DNA from: Pseudoalteromonas luteoviolacea
GTDB lineage: Bacteria > Pseudomonadota > Gammaproteobacteria > Enterobacterales > Alteromonadaceae
NCBI RefSeq assembly: GCF_000814765.1
Contig: NZ_JWIC01000008.1
Coordinates: 178,501 to 242,500 of the forward strand
DNA length: 64,000 nt
Direction: 5' to 3'
The first letter of the stretch is position 1. Every line of letters starts with the position of its first letter. Below the pieces are notes generated by a model. The model saw only the letters and a list, made by a program, of their open reading frames with translations. It did no database searches and was not told the origin of the DNA. Positions 25,598 to 33,940 of this stretch are shown piece after piece. The translations under genes and the position numbers were made by a program.

Positions 25598-26479
25598 TTA
25601 AAATACATCACCCCACATGACCATGACGGCGGCTATCGCGATTAAACTAAGTCCAAGCGTATCGCGTTTTTTAGGAGGAGATTTAAGCCAAAAAGCAGCG
25701 ATCAGGAGTGTAAAGAAGACTTCAATTTGCCCCAGTGTTTTGACATAAGCAACATGCTGGAGACTCATGGCACTGAACCAGCCAATTGAGCCGATACAGC
25801 TGGTGGTGCTGATCAACAGTACCAAGGGCAAATGCGACTTGAGTGTTCCCCAAGCTTGAGGTGTTTTGATACTGATATAAAGACTTAAAATGAGTGTTTG
25901 ACAGCCCAGTACGTATAACAATACCCACCCCGCACTGTGCGGAAAGGGCAACCCTGAAGCAAGTGCGGCCTCTCTCACCCAAAGTGAGGTTAAGGCAAAA
26001 CAGGTGCCGCATAGTAAGCCGATGGCGGCCGTTTTTAGATTAAACTGCTTCAAACTGAAACCGCTCAGTAGTAGAACTGCCACTGCACCGATTAAAACGC
26101 CCATCCAGCCAAAAGGCGTTAAGGTGGAACCGAAGAATAACATACCTAAGATCGCAGCCATTAACGCTTCACTTTTTGCTAAGCCCGCACCGGTTGTAAA
26201 GTTCTTTTGTTTGAACAGCACCACCATCAGGGCGGTTGCAGTGATTTGCATGAGGCTGGCTGCGAGTACATAAGCACCTAAAGTGAATGAGGGCTGTATA
26301 GCCGGTGCGGGCTCAAATGCATAGAGCAGATAGACATAGAGTGCGGCGATAGGAGTGGCAAATAGGAACCTTGCCAAGGTGACCACACTGACGCTGGCAT
26401 GATTGCTGAGTTGGCTTTGCAAGGCATTGCGCCACGCTTGACTGAATGCTGCTAAACACGTAAATAAAATCCACCCCAT
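25598..26479 (-). CDS. EamA-family transporter
   Basis: This 293-residue protein has about ten hydrophobic segments in two halves. The N-terminus (MGWILFTCLAAFSQAWRNAL) and ALMAAILGMLFFGSTLTPFGW fit the EamA/DMT family; the second half contains VAYVKTLGQIEVFFTLL. An AAGGTGAT ribosome site precedes the ATG. It is unlike the MocR-linked copy in sequence. The substrate is unknown. The divergent gap to the MAPEG gene holds an inverted repeat. Confidence 0.8.
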   Translation of the reverse strand: MGWILFTCLAAFSQAWRNALQSQLSNHASVSVVTLARFLFATPIAALYVYLLYAFEPAPAIQPSFTLGAYVLAASLMQITATALMVVLFKQKNFTTGAGLAKSEALMAAILGMLFFGSTLTPFGWMGVLIGAVAVLLLSGFSLKQFNLKTAAIGLLCGTCFALTSLWVREAALASGLPFPHSAGWVLLYVLGCQTLILSLYISIKTPQAWGTLKSHLPLVLLISTTSCIGSIGWFSAMSLQHVAYVKTLGQIEVFFTLLIAAFWLKSPPKKRDTLGLSLIAIAAVMVMWGDVF

Positions 26480-26584
26480 AGATCACCTTCATTGATTATT
26501 TGTTATTTAAATTACTATGTTAGCGCTTGTATCCATAATGAATTTTTGTGATGGCGAGTATTTCAAAGCGTGACTAGACACGAG

Positions 26585-26601
26585 TGCGACAATCTGTCGC
26601 A
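26585..26601. promoter_or_regulatory. Perfect inverted repeat in a divergent promoter region
   Basis: TGCGACA-ATC-TGTCGCA is a perfect 7+3+7 palindrome between the EamA gene (minus) and the MAPEG gene (plus). Its position and short centre suggest an operator for a dimeric regulator rather than a terminator, since neither side has a T run. No regulator gene is adjacent. Confidence 0.45.
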
Positions 26602-26646
26602 GTGTCAGCGGGGGGTAAGTTATCTATACTGTGATGGATGTTACTC

Positions 26647-26683
26647 ATAAAGCCACAGCTATGTATTTGAGTGGCTTTATTTT
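26647..26683 (+). terminator. Hairpin with T-run in the leader of the MAPEG gene
   Basis: ATAAAGCCAC and GTGGCTTTAT form a 10-bp stem with a 14-base loop, followed by TTTTCC. No plus-strand gene ends upstream, so if it terminates anything it would be a leader RNA of the MAPEG gene (attenuation). A 20-codon Phe-rich ORF (26661-26723) starts inside the loop but has no ribosome site. Confidence 0.4.
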
Positions 26684-26766
26684 CCTCAATTATGGCAATT
26701 TCTTTTGTTTTATATTTAGATAAAATGCGATTAAATAGCACTCAGGTTGAATTTCAAGGAGTGACT

Positions 26767-27150
26767 ATGAATGTAATTATCATGTGTGCATTAATTGCCG
26801 TGTTCCTGCCGTACTTGGCCAAAGTCCCTATCATCATCGCTGCCAATAAAGTGGGTGGCTATGACAACAAACAGCCGCGCGCACAGCAGAGTCAGTTGTC
26901 CGGGCTTGGTGCTCGTGCCGTTGCCGCCCATTATAATTGTTTTGAGTCTTTAATTGTTTTTGGTATCGCGGTGGCGATTGTGCTTTCAACAGGAACAATA
27001 AACATGACAATACAGGGGTTAGCCATCGCGCACATCATTGCACGATGTGTATATTGTGTTTGCTACTGGTGTGATTTGGATTTATTGCGCTCTATCAGTT
27101 GGACTGTGGGCGTATTGTGTCCAATCGCAATGATTGTGATGTGCCTCTAA
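26767..27150 (+). CDS. MAPEG family membrane protein
   Basis: The 127-residue protein has four hydrophobic segments and the MAPEG pattern with the polar loop GLGARAVAAHYNCFESLIVF, containing the conserved N-x-x-E. MAPEG proteins of eukaryotes handle glutathione and eicosanoids; bacterial roles are mostly unknown. I chose the ATG at 26767 because AAGGAGTG lies 5-6 bases upstream. The frame is open further up, but that extension has no start signal and overlaps the hairpin. Confidence 0.83.
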   Translation: MNVIIMCALIAVFLPYLAKVPIIIAANKVGGYDNKQPRAQQSQLSGLGARAVAAHYNCFESLIVFGIAVAIVLSTGTINMTIQGLAIAHIIARCVYCVCYWCDLDLLRSISWTVGVLCPIAMIVMCL

Positions 27151-27165
27151 AAATGGCGGATTAAG

Positions 27166-27879
27166 TTATAGGGTTAATGTATCGATATCTATCTGGCAGT
27201 AATCCCCTTCAGGTAAGGTATTAGGGTCTAGTGTGATATTGGCAATGCGGGTGCGATATAAATCGACGACGCGGCGATTACAGTGTTTCGCCATTTTCCT
27301 GATCTGTCGATTTAACCCCTGTTTGAGGATGATAATAAAGGTGTTTGGGCCTATTTTTTTAACTGAACATGGTAATGTTAATTGTCCATCTACGGGGACC
27401 CCCTGAGACATTGCAAGACAAAATGCCTCGTCAATTTCTTTATCAACGGTGACTCGGTATTCTTTCTCTTGATGTTGGTCTGGGTGGATCAATGCATGAC
27501 ATAGTTCACCGTCATTGGTCAGTAAGAGCAACCCGCGACTATCTTTATCTAACCGACCTATTGGATAAACCCGAGTAGTGTATGGTAAATAATGCACCAA
27601 ACTGGCGGGATCATCCGTATTCAATTTACAGTCAATACCAACGGGTTTGTGATAGATATATAAGCGTTTAGGTGCAAGTCCCGCTATCCTTTTGCCTTCT
27701 ACCCAAATGTCATCTTGTTCAGTGACATGGTCAATATGATTTGCGGGTCGCCCGTTTACCTGTACCAGTCCTTGCTCAATGAGTCTTGAAGCTTGTCGCC
27801 TTGAGCAAATACCACAGTGACTGAGGTATTTTGCCAAACGCATAGGTGGGTGAGATATCGGTTCGCTCATCAGTGACAT
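27166..27879 (-). CDS. rluF: RluF-like 23S rRNA pseudouridine synthase (RsuA family)
   Basis: The protein has an N-terminal S4 RNA-binding domain (RLAKYLSHCGICSRRQASRL) and a catalytic domain with the Asp motif PIGRLDKDSRGLLLLT, plus QGLNRQIRKMAKHCNRRV. It matches E. coli RluF over the shared region, which modifies U2604 of 23S rRNA, although RluB/RluE relatives cannot be fully excluded. The start at 27879 gives 237 residues; an ATG nine bases later is equally plausible, and the open frame upstream to 28026 is not RluF-like. It lacks the long basic C-terminal tail of E. coli RluF. Confidence 0.8.
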   Translation of the reverse strand: MSLMSEPISHPPMRLAKYLSHCGICSRRQASRLIEQGLVQVNGRPANHIDHVTEQDDIWVEGKRIAGLAPKRLYIYHKPVGIDCKLNTDDPASLVHYLPYTTRVYPIGRLDKDSRGLLLLTNDGELCHALIHPDQHQEKEYRVTVDKEIDEAFCLAMSQGVPVDGQLTLPCSVKKIGPNTFIIILKQGLNRQIRKMAKHCNRRVVDLYRTRIANITLDPNTLPEGDYCQIDIDTLTL

Positions 27880-27985
27880 CGAGTTATAAAAATAGGGCTG
27901 GCATGATAACAAAAATAGGACCCGTTGTGCGCAATAAACTATACACCGTCGTGGCCCGTATAACACAATTTTTGGAGGTGAAAAA

Positions 27986-28291
27986 ATGAAAATTACGTTA
28001 GCGGCGCTGGGCGACAAAGCAACCATAGATAAATTTGTCGTAAATTCCCTCGATCAGGCATTGTATCAACTGACAGTCTGTCTTGGAGACACTGAATATG
28101 TGGTGGTTGATGAGCGCGGTGAGACCCTAAGAGCACATAACCCGCTGGCGTTGCAAAAGCGAGTTCAGCATTTACCTTATCAAAAAATGACACTACGTCA
28201 GCAAAGCGCATATGACGAAATGATAGGGCAGCCACTGCGTGAGGGCAGCAACCAACTTGAAGTACCATTTGGCGACAACAAGCTATATTAG
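27986..28291 (+). CDS. DUF6482 family protein
   Basis: A 101-residue protein follows a strong TTGGAGG ribosome site. The motif QQSAYDEMIGQPLREGSN near the C-terminus and the start MKITLAALGDKATIDK fit the DUF6482 family of Alteromonadales and relatives. No membrane segment or catalytic motif is visible. It is divergent from the RluF-like gene. Function is unknown. Confidence 0.7.
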   Translation: MKITLAALGDKATIDKFVVNSLDQALYQLTVCLGDTEYVVVDERGETLRAHNPLALQKRVQHLPYQKMTLRQQSAYDEMIGQPLREGSNQLEVPFGDNKLY

Positions 28292-28413
28292 ATTAAATGT
28301 TGACACAATGTGTTACTTTTTACTCTTTGTGACCTAAGTACTGTTTAATTAATTAAAATTTTAAAATTGTGCATCTTTCTTTAAAGTGATGACAAATATG
28401 GGTTTTATGATTT

Positions 28414-29262
28414 TTGAAGAGAACGTACCCTTGTATAAAAAAATTTATTACCAAAGTTTTTTCACACTTTATTAAAACAATCATATATATTGGAGTTACA
28501 CTTAATACAACTTGGGTTAACTTGGTGTTACTTGTTGTGGAGATCAATCAATTACAAAGGCGTTTGAGCCATTGTGGTGATCTCGTTCGAGTAGGTGGAC
28601 CACACGAACGTGGTCATTTGATCCCCGCTCGTGCGATTTCAAAAACTAAGACATTATTATCTTTGGGCGTGAATGATAACTGGCGCTTCGATAAAGCATT
28701 TCAGGAGTTAAACCCTGAGTGCCAAGTTGTTGCGGTAGATCATAACCTCAGTTTATCGTCAGTACTGAGTGAAGCATTGAGCAGTAGCGTTAAGCTGTTA
28801 CGTAGTGCTTTGTTGGGTAAAATAAAACAAAGCAAACGACATGCACAAACGCTGCTCAATCAGGTTTTACTGTACATCTTTTACAACAGCAGCAACCGTT
28901 TACTGCGCCGCCGTGTGAGTAACCAAACCAATGAAGTCGATATTAGTTTAGAAACCTTAATTGCAGTTTATGGCACGATTGATGACAACGCGACGATGTT
29001 AAATGTCACTATGTCTTGCCAGCAATGCCACTTGCTAGAAGACATCATTGCGTTAGAGAGTATGCTGAGTGTCGTTACTATTGAACTGACACCTTTACCA
29101 ACCAATATGAATGAGGTTGAGGGGTTGATAAACCAGCTGTCTAACTGCTTTGATATTGTTAATGTCTCTAGTAATGGCGTTGATGTTGACCAAGTGTCTT
29201 CTGTGGGCTGTTTGGAAGCGCCCCTAGAATTGACCTTTATGAACAAAAGACTCTCGCGCTGA
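28414..29262 (+). CDS. FkbM-like methyltransferase-fold protein, diverged; start uncertain
   Basis: From about residue 60 the protein follows the FkbM methyltransferase layout: a HERGHLIPARAISKTKTLLS segment, then SLGVNDNWRFDKAFQ and VVAVDHNLS (SAM site I), DISLETLIAVYG, and a C-terminal LELTFMNK. The usual acidic motif (like KIDIEGSEYEIL) is replaced by LNVTMSCQQCHLLEDI, so catalysis may be lost. There is no ATG before residue 193. Codons that could start it are TTG 28522, GTG 28525 and GTG 28537, none with a well-placed ribosome site; the 28414 start is only the outer limit. A separate 25-codon ORF with ATG (28398-28475) overlaps in another frame, so a 5' frameshift or decay is possible. 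It could be a pseudogene. Confidence 0.5.
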   Translation: MKRTYPCIKKFITKVFSHFIKTIIYIGVTLNTTWVNLVLLVVEINQLQRRLSHCGDLVRVGGPHERGHLIPARAISKTKTLLSLGVNDNWRFDKAFQELNPECQVVAVDHNLSLSSVLSEALSSSVKLLRSALLGKIKQSKRHAQTLLNQVLLYIFYNSSNRLLRRRVSNQTNEVDISLETLIAVYGTIDDNATMLNVTMSCQQCHLLEDIIALESMLSVVTIELTPLPTNMNEVEGLINQLSNCFDIVNVSSNGVDVDQVSSVGCLEAPLELTFMNKRLSR

Positions 29263-29284
29263 TCAATATGTGCTAAACGAAATC

Positions 29285-30424
29285 CTATCTAGGTTTTAAT
29301 ATTAGCTCAGCCTTTTGTTGATCGATTTCAAAATCGAAATGCCGTAAAAAATTCATACCCAGTAAACCTGGCCCATAATGGCTTTGCTCCATCACTCCAA
29401 ATTCAAATGGGGTTCTTTGCTTTGTGCCAATTTGAATGCCTGTGCTTTGGTAAAATGGCACTTCTGTAATGCCATTGGCAGTACTGACGCGTCGAGAGTT
29501 TATATAGCTTACATCATAAGCCAGTTGCTCAAACTGCGCTGCTGTAAGAGCCGTTACGCTGGCGCCAGTATCTATCATTAGCGCAATGTCTTGACCCGCT
29601 ATTTTTGCTTTTAAAACATAATGCTCTCCTTGGCGAACAAGGGGAATTCTCTCTACCTGTTGGGTGGTGTTATCCAAGGCTTTTTTGAGTGGTGCAATGG
29701 CTTGATGCTGACGTTGCTGCTCACTGAGTTGTGAGAGTAATAATTCTGCTTCTAAAGCATTGTTAAGTGCTAAGTGTGCTTCGACCATGGCGGCAATAAT
29801 AGGGATGCTACTGGGCTGCTCACTAAGCCATATCTGCCCCTGAGCAATGGTTTCATGCCAGTTGTTTTGTTTTTTGAGGTGCGCTAACTGCTGTGTAATT
29901 AAGTTGGTGATGATGTCTTGTAACTGCGTGTATTCGGGGTAAAGGTGTAGCAGCTTGATATAGCGATCAATGGCTTCATTGTATTCGCCTTGTGCAAAAT
30001 AGACATCAGCTTCTAATTGCAGGGCCGAAAAGTCGGTTGGTGAAATAGATAAAACACGCTGCACGAATAATAAGATGTCAGCTAATTGTTGGGTATTTTG
30101 GTGTGCTAACTTACCTCTGAGTTGTTCTAGCCAACGATACACCTGTTCAAGGTGTTGGAGTGGATGGTCGGTATCGCTCCACTCATTAACTGCGCTTAAA
30201 ATATTGCCTTGTTTGAAGTCGCGTATGGCGTCAGCGAGCGGTTCGTGTGACTGCAGGGTATCTGCATGCGGCTCAACCGCTATTGCTGGTATATCCACGC
30301 TTGCGGTTTGCTGTACAGGCTGGGCATTGAAAAGGCGCTGTAAAATTGAATGAGGACGCTGCCATTCGAAATAGACATTAAGCGTTAAAGAGCACACCAG
30401 TAATAGCCAAGTTAAGTACCGCAT
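29285..30424 (-). CDS. Retropepsin-like aspartic protease with TPR-like region
   Basis: The 379-residue protein has an N-terminal membrane anchor or signal (MRYLTWLLLVCSLTLNVYF), a helical TPR-like region (about 90-250), and a C-terminal retroviral-type aspartic protease domain with the active-site IALMIDTGASVTAL followed by GPGLLGMNFLRHFDFEID. Such clan AA proteins act as dimers, each giving one catalytic Asp. Location is probably periplasmic or membrane-attached. AAGGAG precedes the ATG, and it lies 23 bases after the RmlD-like gene, so an operon is likely. Confidence 0.83.
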   Translation of the reverse strand: MRYLTWLLLVCSLTLNVYFEWQRPHSILQRLFNAQPVQQTASVDIPAIAVEPHADTLQSHEPLADAIRDFKQGNILSAVNEWSDTDHPLQHLEQVYRWLEQLRGKLAHQNTQQLADILLFVQRVLSISPTDFSALQLEADVYFAQGEYNEAIDRYIKLLHLYPEYTQLQDIITNLITQQLAHLKKQNNWHETIAQGQIWLSEQPSSIPIIAAMVEAHLALNNALEAELLLSQLSEQQRQHQAIAPLKKALDNTTQQVERIPLVRQGEHYVLKAKIAGQDIALMIDTGASVTALTAAQFEQLAYDVSYINSRRVSTANGITEVPFYQSTGIQIGTKQRTPFEFGVMEQSHYGPGLLGMNFLRHFDFEIDQQKAELILKPR

Positions 30425-30447
30425 CGCTGTGTGCTCCTTTAATGATT

Positions 30448-31326
30448 TTATAAAGTGTGCTTGCTCAGCACATTGGCAATGGCTGTGGCAAAGTCTCTAT
30501 GATGCGCAATGCCCATGGCATTGAGTCGGGTATCTTTAAGCGCACAGTTATAGGGTCTTGCAGCTGTCTGTGATGGCTCTGGCAAAGCAACTAGGTCTTG
30601 AGTATCTAGGTTGAGTGCTTTAGCGATATGTACAGCCATCTCATATTTCGACATTGACTGGTTGTCTGAGATGTGAAATATCCCTGCTTGCTTTTCCGGT
30701 AATTGGGCAAACAAATCGTTTAGGGTGAGTGCAATATCTTCTACATGAGTGGGGTAGCGTATAGCCCAGTGGTCGTGTTCACTGTGTGGATTATTTAACA
30801 CATGTTCAGCAATGATGGTCACCGCAGACTCTGCTAGGTATTCCACATCGCCATATAATACCGGAACTCGCACGACGGTATGCTGTGGGCTTACCGCTAA
30901 AACGGCTTGCTCTGCTTGTACTTTACTTTCGCCATAAAAATTGACTGGCGAGGTTACTGCATTTTCGATATAAGGTGCAGATTTGCCATCGAACACATAA
31001 TCAGTACTCACCAATACAAATTGGATATCCCTGTCTTTACACAGTTGAGCGAGAAACTCAGCTGCTTGGACATTCAAAGCAATGGTTGCTTGGTGATCAT
31101 TTTCACATATATCTGGTTTGCGCTCAGCGGCTGCGTGAACCAATATGTTGGGTCGATGAGTATCTAAAAATGCGGTGATAGCCGCCTGGTCATGCAAATC
31201 TAATTGCTCAATGGGGGGAGCCGCTCGACTGAACCCTGTGCCAATGACGGTATTTGATTGGGATAATACTTTTACCAAAGCGCGTCCGAGTAGTCCCGTT
31301 GCACCTGTAACGACAATTTTATTCAT
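30448..31326 (-). CDS. RmlD-like NAD(P)-dependent sugar reductase / SDR family
   Basis: The 292-residue protein has the extended-SDR start VVTGATGLLGRALVKVL, VLVSTDYVFDG, the catalytic YGESKVQAEQ and RVPVLYG. This fits the RmlD (dTDP-4-dehydrorhamnose reductase) superfamily, including the MAT-regulatory-subunit-like branch. No other dTDP-rhamnose genes are nearby, so the substrate is uncertain. It precedes the retropepsin-like gene in the same direction. GATGAG is the likely ribosome site. Confidence 0.8.
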   Translation of the reverse strand: MNKIVVTGATGLLGRALVKVLSQSNTVIGTGFSRAAPPIEQLDLHDQAAITAFLDTHRPNILVHAAAERKPDICENDHQATIALNVQAAEFLAQLCKDRDIQFVLVSTDYVFDGKSAPYIENAVTSPVNFYGESKVQAEQAVLAVSPQHTVVRVPVLYGDVEYLAESAVTIIAEHVLNNPHSEHDHWAIRYPTHVEDIALTLNDLFAQLPEKQAGIFHISDNQSMSKYEMAVHIAKALNLDTQDLVALPEPSQTAARPYNCALKDTRLNAMGIAHHRDFATAIANVLSKHTL

Positions 31327-31477
31327 TGTTTTCTCATCTTTTTTATCACATAAGTATCTTAACGCTAGGATTGCATGTAAAGAAGCGAAAATGCGGTGAA
31401 ATAAATGAGAAAAATAGATACGTAGCTAGAGAGGGATACGACACCTTATCTAAGATGCCGTATCTGGCTGGAACAAA

Positions 31478-33001
31478 TTAAGTCGATTGTTGCTGTGTTT
31501 GGCCTTCCCAAATTTTCGCTCTGAAGCTGAATAGTAAAATCAGAATACCGACACCAATACCAAATAAACTGATCTGTAGGTAAAGATTTGGGATTTGATC
31601 CACTTGCTCTGGGTCAAAGTTACCCGCTAACAACCCAGAAATGATATTACCGATAGAGTAAGTCAGTACAAATATCCCCATCATTTGTCCTGCAAAACGT
31701 TTTGGTGACAACTTACTTACCGCGCTCAGCGCCACTGGACTTAGGCATAACTCGCCAACGGTATGCAAGAAATAAGTTGTAATAAGCCACATTGGTGCGA
31801 CTTTTAAGCCTTGTGCTGCGTACTGAGAGGCAAAGAACATCACAATAAAGCCTGTTGCCATGATGATGAGGCCAACCGCGCATTTAAGGCTGTATGAGGG
31901 GGTGATCATACGTTTGGCAAGGTTGATCCAAAGTGCGGCAAAGAAGGGCGATAAAATAATGATGAAGAATGAGTTAGAAGATTGGAACCATGCAGTCGGG
32001 ACGGTAAAGCCTGCGATCACTCGGTCAGTATAATCTTGCGCGAATAGGTTTAAAGAGGAGCCCGCCTGTTCAAAACCAGACCAAAAGCACGCCGATGCCA
32101 CACAGACTAAAAACAGTGCCCACAGCTTTTTCTTTTCACCTTCATCAAGGTCACCTGCAAAATAGATGTAGCCATAATAGCCCAGAAAAATCACGGTAAA
32201 GGCAACTGCCACATATTGTGCAAGCGTGACCGGCTCAATCACGATTATGCCTGCATAAGTCATGGCTACAATCGCCGTGGTCGCTGCCAGCACGGCACCG
32301 ATTGCAAACCATGCATTCTTGCTGCCTGCAGGCGTTAACGGGTGGCTCGGTTTGTCACCAACCCCTGCAATGTTGCCAAGCGTCAAACGATATTGAACAA
32401 GGCCAATGGCCATACCCACCGCCGCTGCACCAAATGCCCAGTGCCAGCCAACATTTTCCATAAAGTAGCCGCATACCATGTAGCCAATCACCGAGCCGAT
32501 GTTAATACCCATGTAGTATATGGCATAGCCACTGTCACGGCGCACATCTTCACTGCTGTATAATTGGCCGACCATCGCACTGATATTGGGTTTTAATAAC
32601 CCAGTACCCATTGCCACTAATATCAGGCCGATGAAAAAGGTACTTTGTGCGGGAATTGCGAGGACAATATGCCCGAGCATAATGATGATACCACCGTACC
32701 AGACGGTGCGTTGTCCACCGAGTAGGCGGTCTGCTATCCAACCACCTGGCAGGCCTAGGAAATAAACCGCGCCAGTATATAGGCCATAAATGGCGGTTGC
32801 GGTGGCAACGGTGAAGGCTAGGCCCTCTTCTTGCAGGCTGGCGGTCATAAATAAGACCAGCAGTGCGCGCATGCCGTAATAGCTCATACGCTCCCACATT
32901 TCAGTGAAAAACAGGGTTGAAAGGCCTTGTGGATGACCAAAAAATCCCGTGTCTAGCTTGTTGTCTGGTGACTCGGCAGAAGCTGCTTCGTGAGATGACA
33001 T
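31478..33001 (-). CDS. POT-family proton-dependent oligopeptide transporter
   Basis: The 507-residue protein has about 14 hydrophobic segments and the POT signatures EMWERMSYYGMRALLVLF (ExxER motif) and FLGLPGGWIADRLLGG. It imports di- and tripeptides with protons across the inner membrane. The start at 33001 has GGAAGT upstream; a start 13 codons earlier is less likely. Substrate preference cannot be told; the closest E. coli relatives are DtpA/DtpB. It may serve uptake of peptides released by the large secreted protease, which is inference. Confidence 0.9.
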   Translation of the reverse strand: MSSHEAASAESPDNKLDTGFFGHPQGLSTLFFTEMWERMSYYGMRALLVLFMTASLQEEGLAFTVATATAIYGLYTGAVYFLGLPGGWIADRLLGGQRTVWYGGIIIMLGHIVLAIPAQSTFFIGLILVAMGTGLLKPNISAMVGQLYSSEDVRRDSGYAIYYMGINIGSVIGYMVCGYFMENVGWHWAFGAAAVGMAIGLVQYRLTLGNIAGVGDKPSHPLTPAGSKNAWFAIGAVLAATTAIVAMTYAGIIVIEPVTLAQYVAVAFTVIFLGYYGYIYFAGDLDEGEKKKLWALFLVCVASACFWSGFEQAGSSLNLFAQDYTDRVIAGFTVPTAWFQSSNSFFIIILSPFFAALWINLAKRMITPSYSLKCAVGLIIMATGFIVMFFASQYAAQGLKVAPMWLITTYFLHTVGELCLSPVALSAVSKLSPKRFAGQMMGIFVLTYSIGNIISGLLAGNFDPEQVDQIPNLYLQISLFGIGVGILILLFSFRAKIWEGQTQQQST

Positions 33002-33159
33002 AATGACTTCCGATTTTATGTTGTTATAGTTGAAAGCCAATATTAGTACGTTATCTGTACTGTGAATGCAACTTTAGCAGACTAATGGCGAATTGACAGC
33101 GCTCAGTATTATTGCCATTTACGTCATACATCGCTTGGCTGAGCGCGTCATCTTTGAGG

Positions 33160-33861
33160 TTAATAAAGTGCCTTAAGCTGGTGGATATCAGAGATTTCGA
33201 TGTCTGCGAGTCCTTGATATTGGTAGGTTATCCCTTGATTATTTAGCCATACGCTATGGCATCCGGCATGATTCGCACCTTGAACATCTGTATCTAAGCT
33301 GTCTCCGATGTGTAAGATCTGGTTGGGTTGTATTTTCAAATCTCGACAGGCGCGTTTAAATAGCGCATCACTGGGCTTTGCTTCACCATCTGGGCCCGCT
33401 AAGTAAACACGTGAAAATACTCCGGCCAAGTTAAATTTATCGACGTCAACATTGCCATTGGTGATGGCAATTAACGTGTATTTTTTCGCTAAATTATCCA
33501 ATAGAGTCAACACTGAATCTGCAACTGTGATTTGGCTTCGGGCATCGGAAAATGCTTGGTAGGCAAGGTGTGTATGTCGTGTAATTTCTTCTTTTGCTAA
33601 GCCTAATTGCGACAAGCCATACTCTAGCGCGACTTTCCTCCACTGAGTGACATCACTTTGTAAGTGAGGCTGTATCTTACTTACATGGCGTCTACAGACT
33701 AGCCAATAGTCGCTATTTTGAGCCGCCCACTGTGGGATAGACTGTAAATAGGTTTGCATGGCATTGATGGCATTAAGAATAATGGGGTGGTTATTATAGA
33801 GCGTGTCGTCTAAGTCAAAACTTAAAACTTGAATGGGTGAAATTGATCGATTAAATCGCAT
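33160..33861 (-). CDS. yigB: HAD-superfamily hydrolase (YigB-like)
   Basis: The 233-residue protein has the HAD motif I VLSFDLDDTLYNN, motif II IAITNGN, and the motif III/IV region QILHIGDSLDTDVQGANHAG. HAD enzymes of this type dephosphorylate small molecules such as FMN; YigB of E. coli is an FMN phosphatase. Its place after xerC matches the E. coli dapF-DUF484-xerC-yigB order, which supports the name. It is the last gene of the operon. Confidence 0.85.
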   Translation of the reverse strand: MRFNRSISPIQVLSFDLDDTLYNNHPIILNAINAMQTYLQSIPQWAAQNSDYWLVCRRHVSKIQPHLQSDVTQWRKVALEYGLSQLGLAKEEITRHTHLAYQAFSDARSQITVADSVLTLLDNLAKKYTLIAITNGNVDVDKFNLAGVFSRVYLAGPDGEAKPSDALFKRACRDLKIQPNQILHIGDSLDTDVQGANHAGCHSVWLNNQGITYQYQGLADIEISDIHQLKALY

Positions 33862-33940
33862 AATACACAGTGAAGTAGGGCAACAATTTTTCTATTGTAT
33901 GCGAAAAGCATGAGGTGAGTGAAGTCTGTAAAATACAGTG

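Noticed and set aside
26671..26766. 32-codon N-terminal extension of the MAPEG protein from a GTG
   Set aside because: No ribosome site, overlaps the hairpin, and the ATG at 26767 has AAGGAGTG.
27880..28026. 49-codon N-terminal extension of the RluF-like protein
   Set aside because: Cysteine- and phenylalanine-rich sequence unlike RluF; no ribosome site.
28353..28547. 64-codon minus-strand frame upstream of the FkbM-like gene
   Set aside because: AT-rich, no ribosome site and no resemblance to a known protein.
33059..33150. 8-bp inverted repeat GCGCTCAG/CTGAGCGC near 33100-33145, after the HAD gene
   Set aside because: The loop is about 35 bases and no T run follows, so it is not a convincing terminator.
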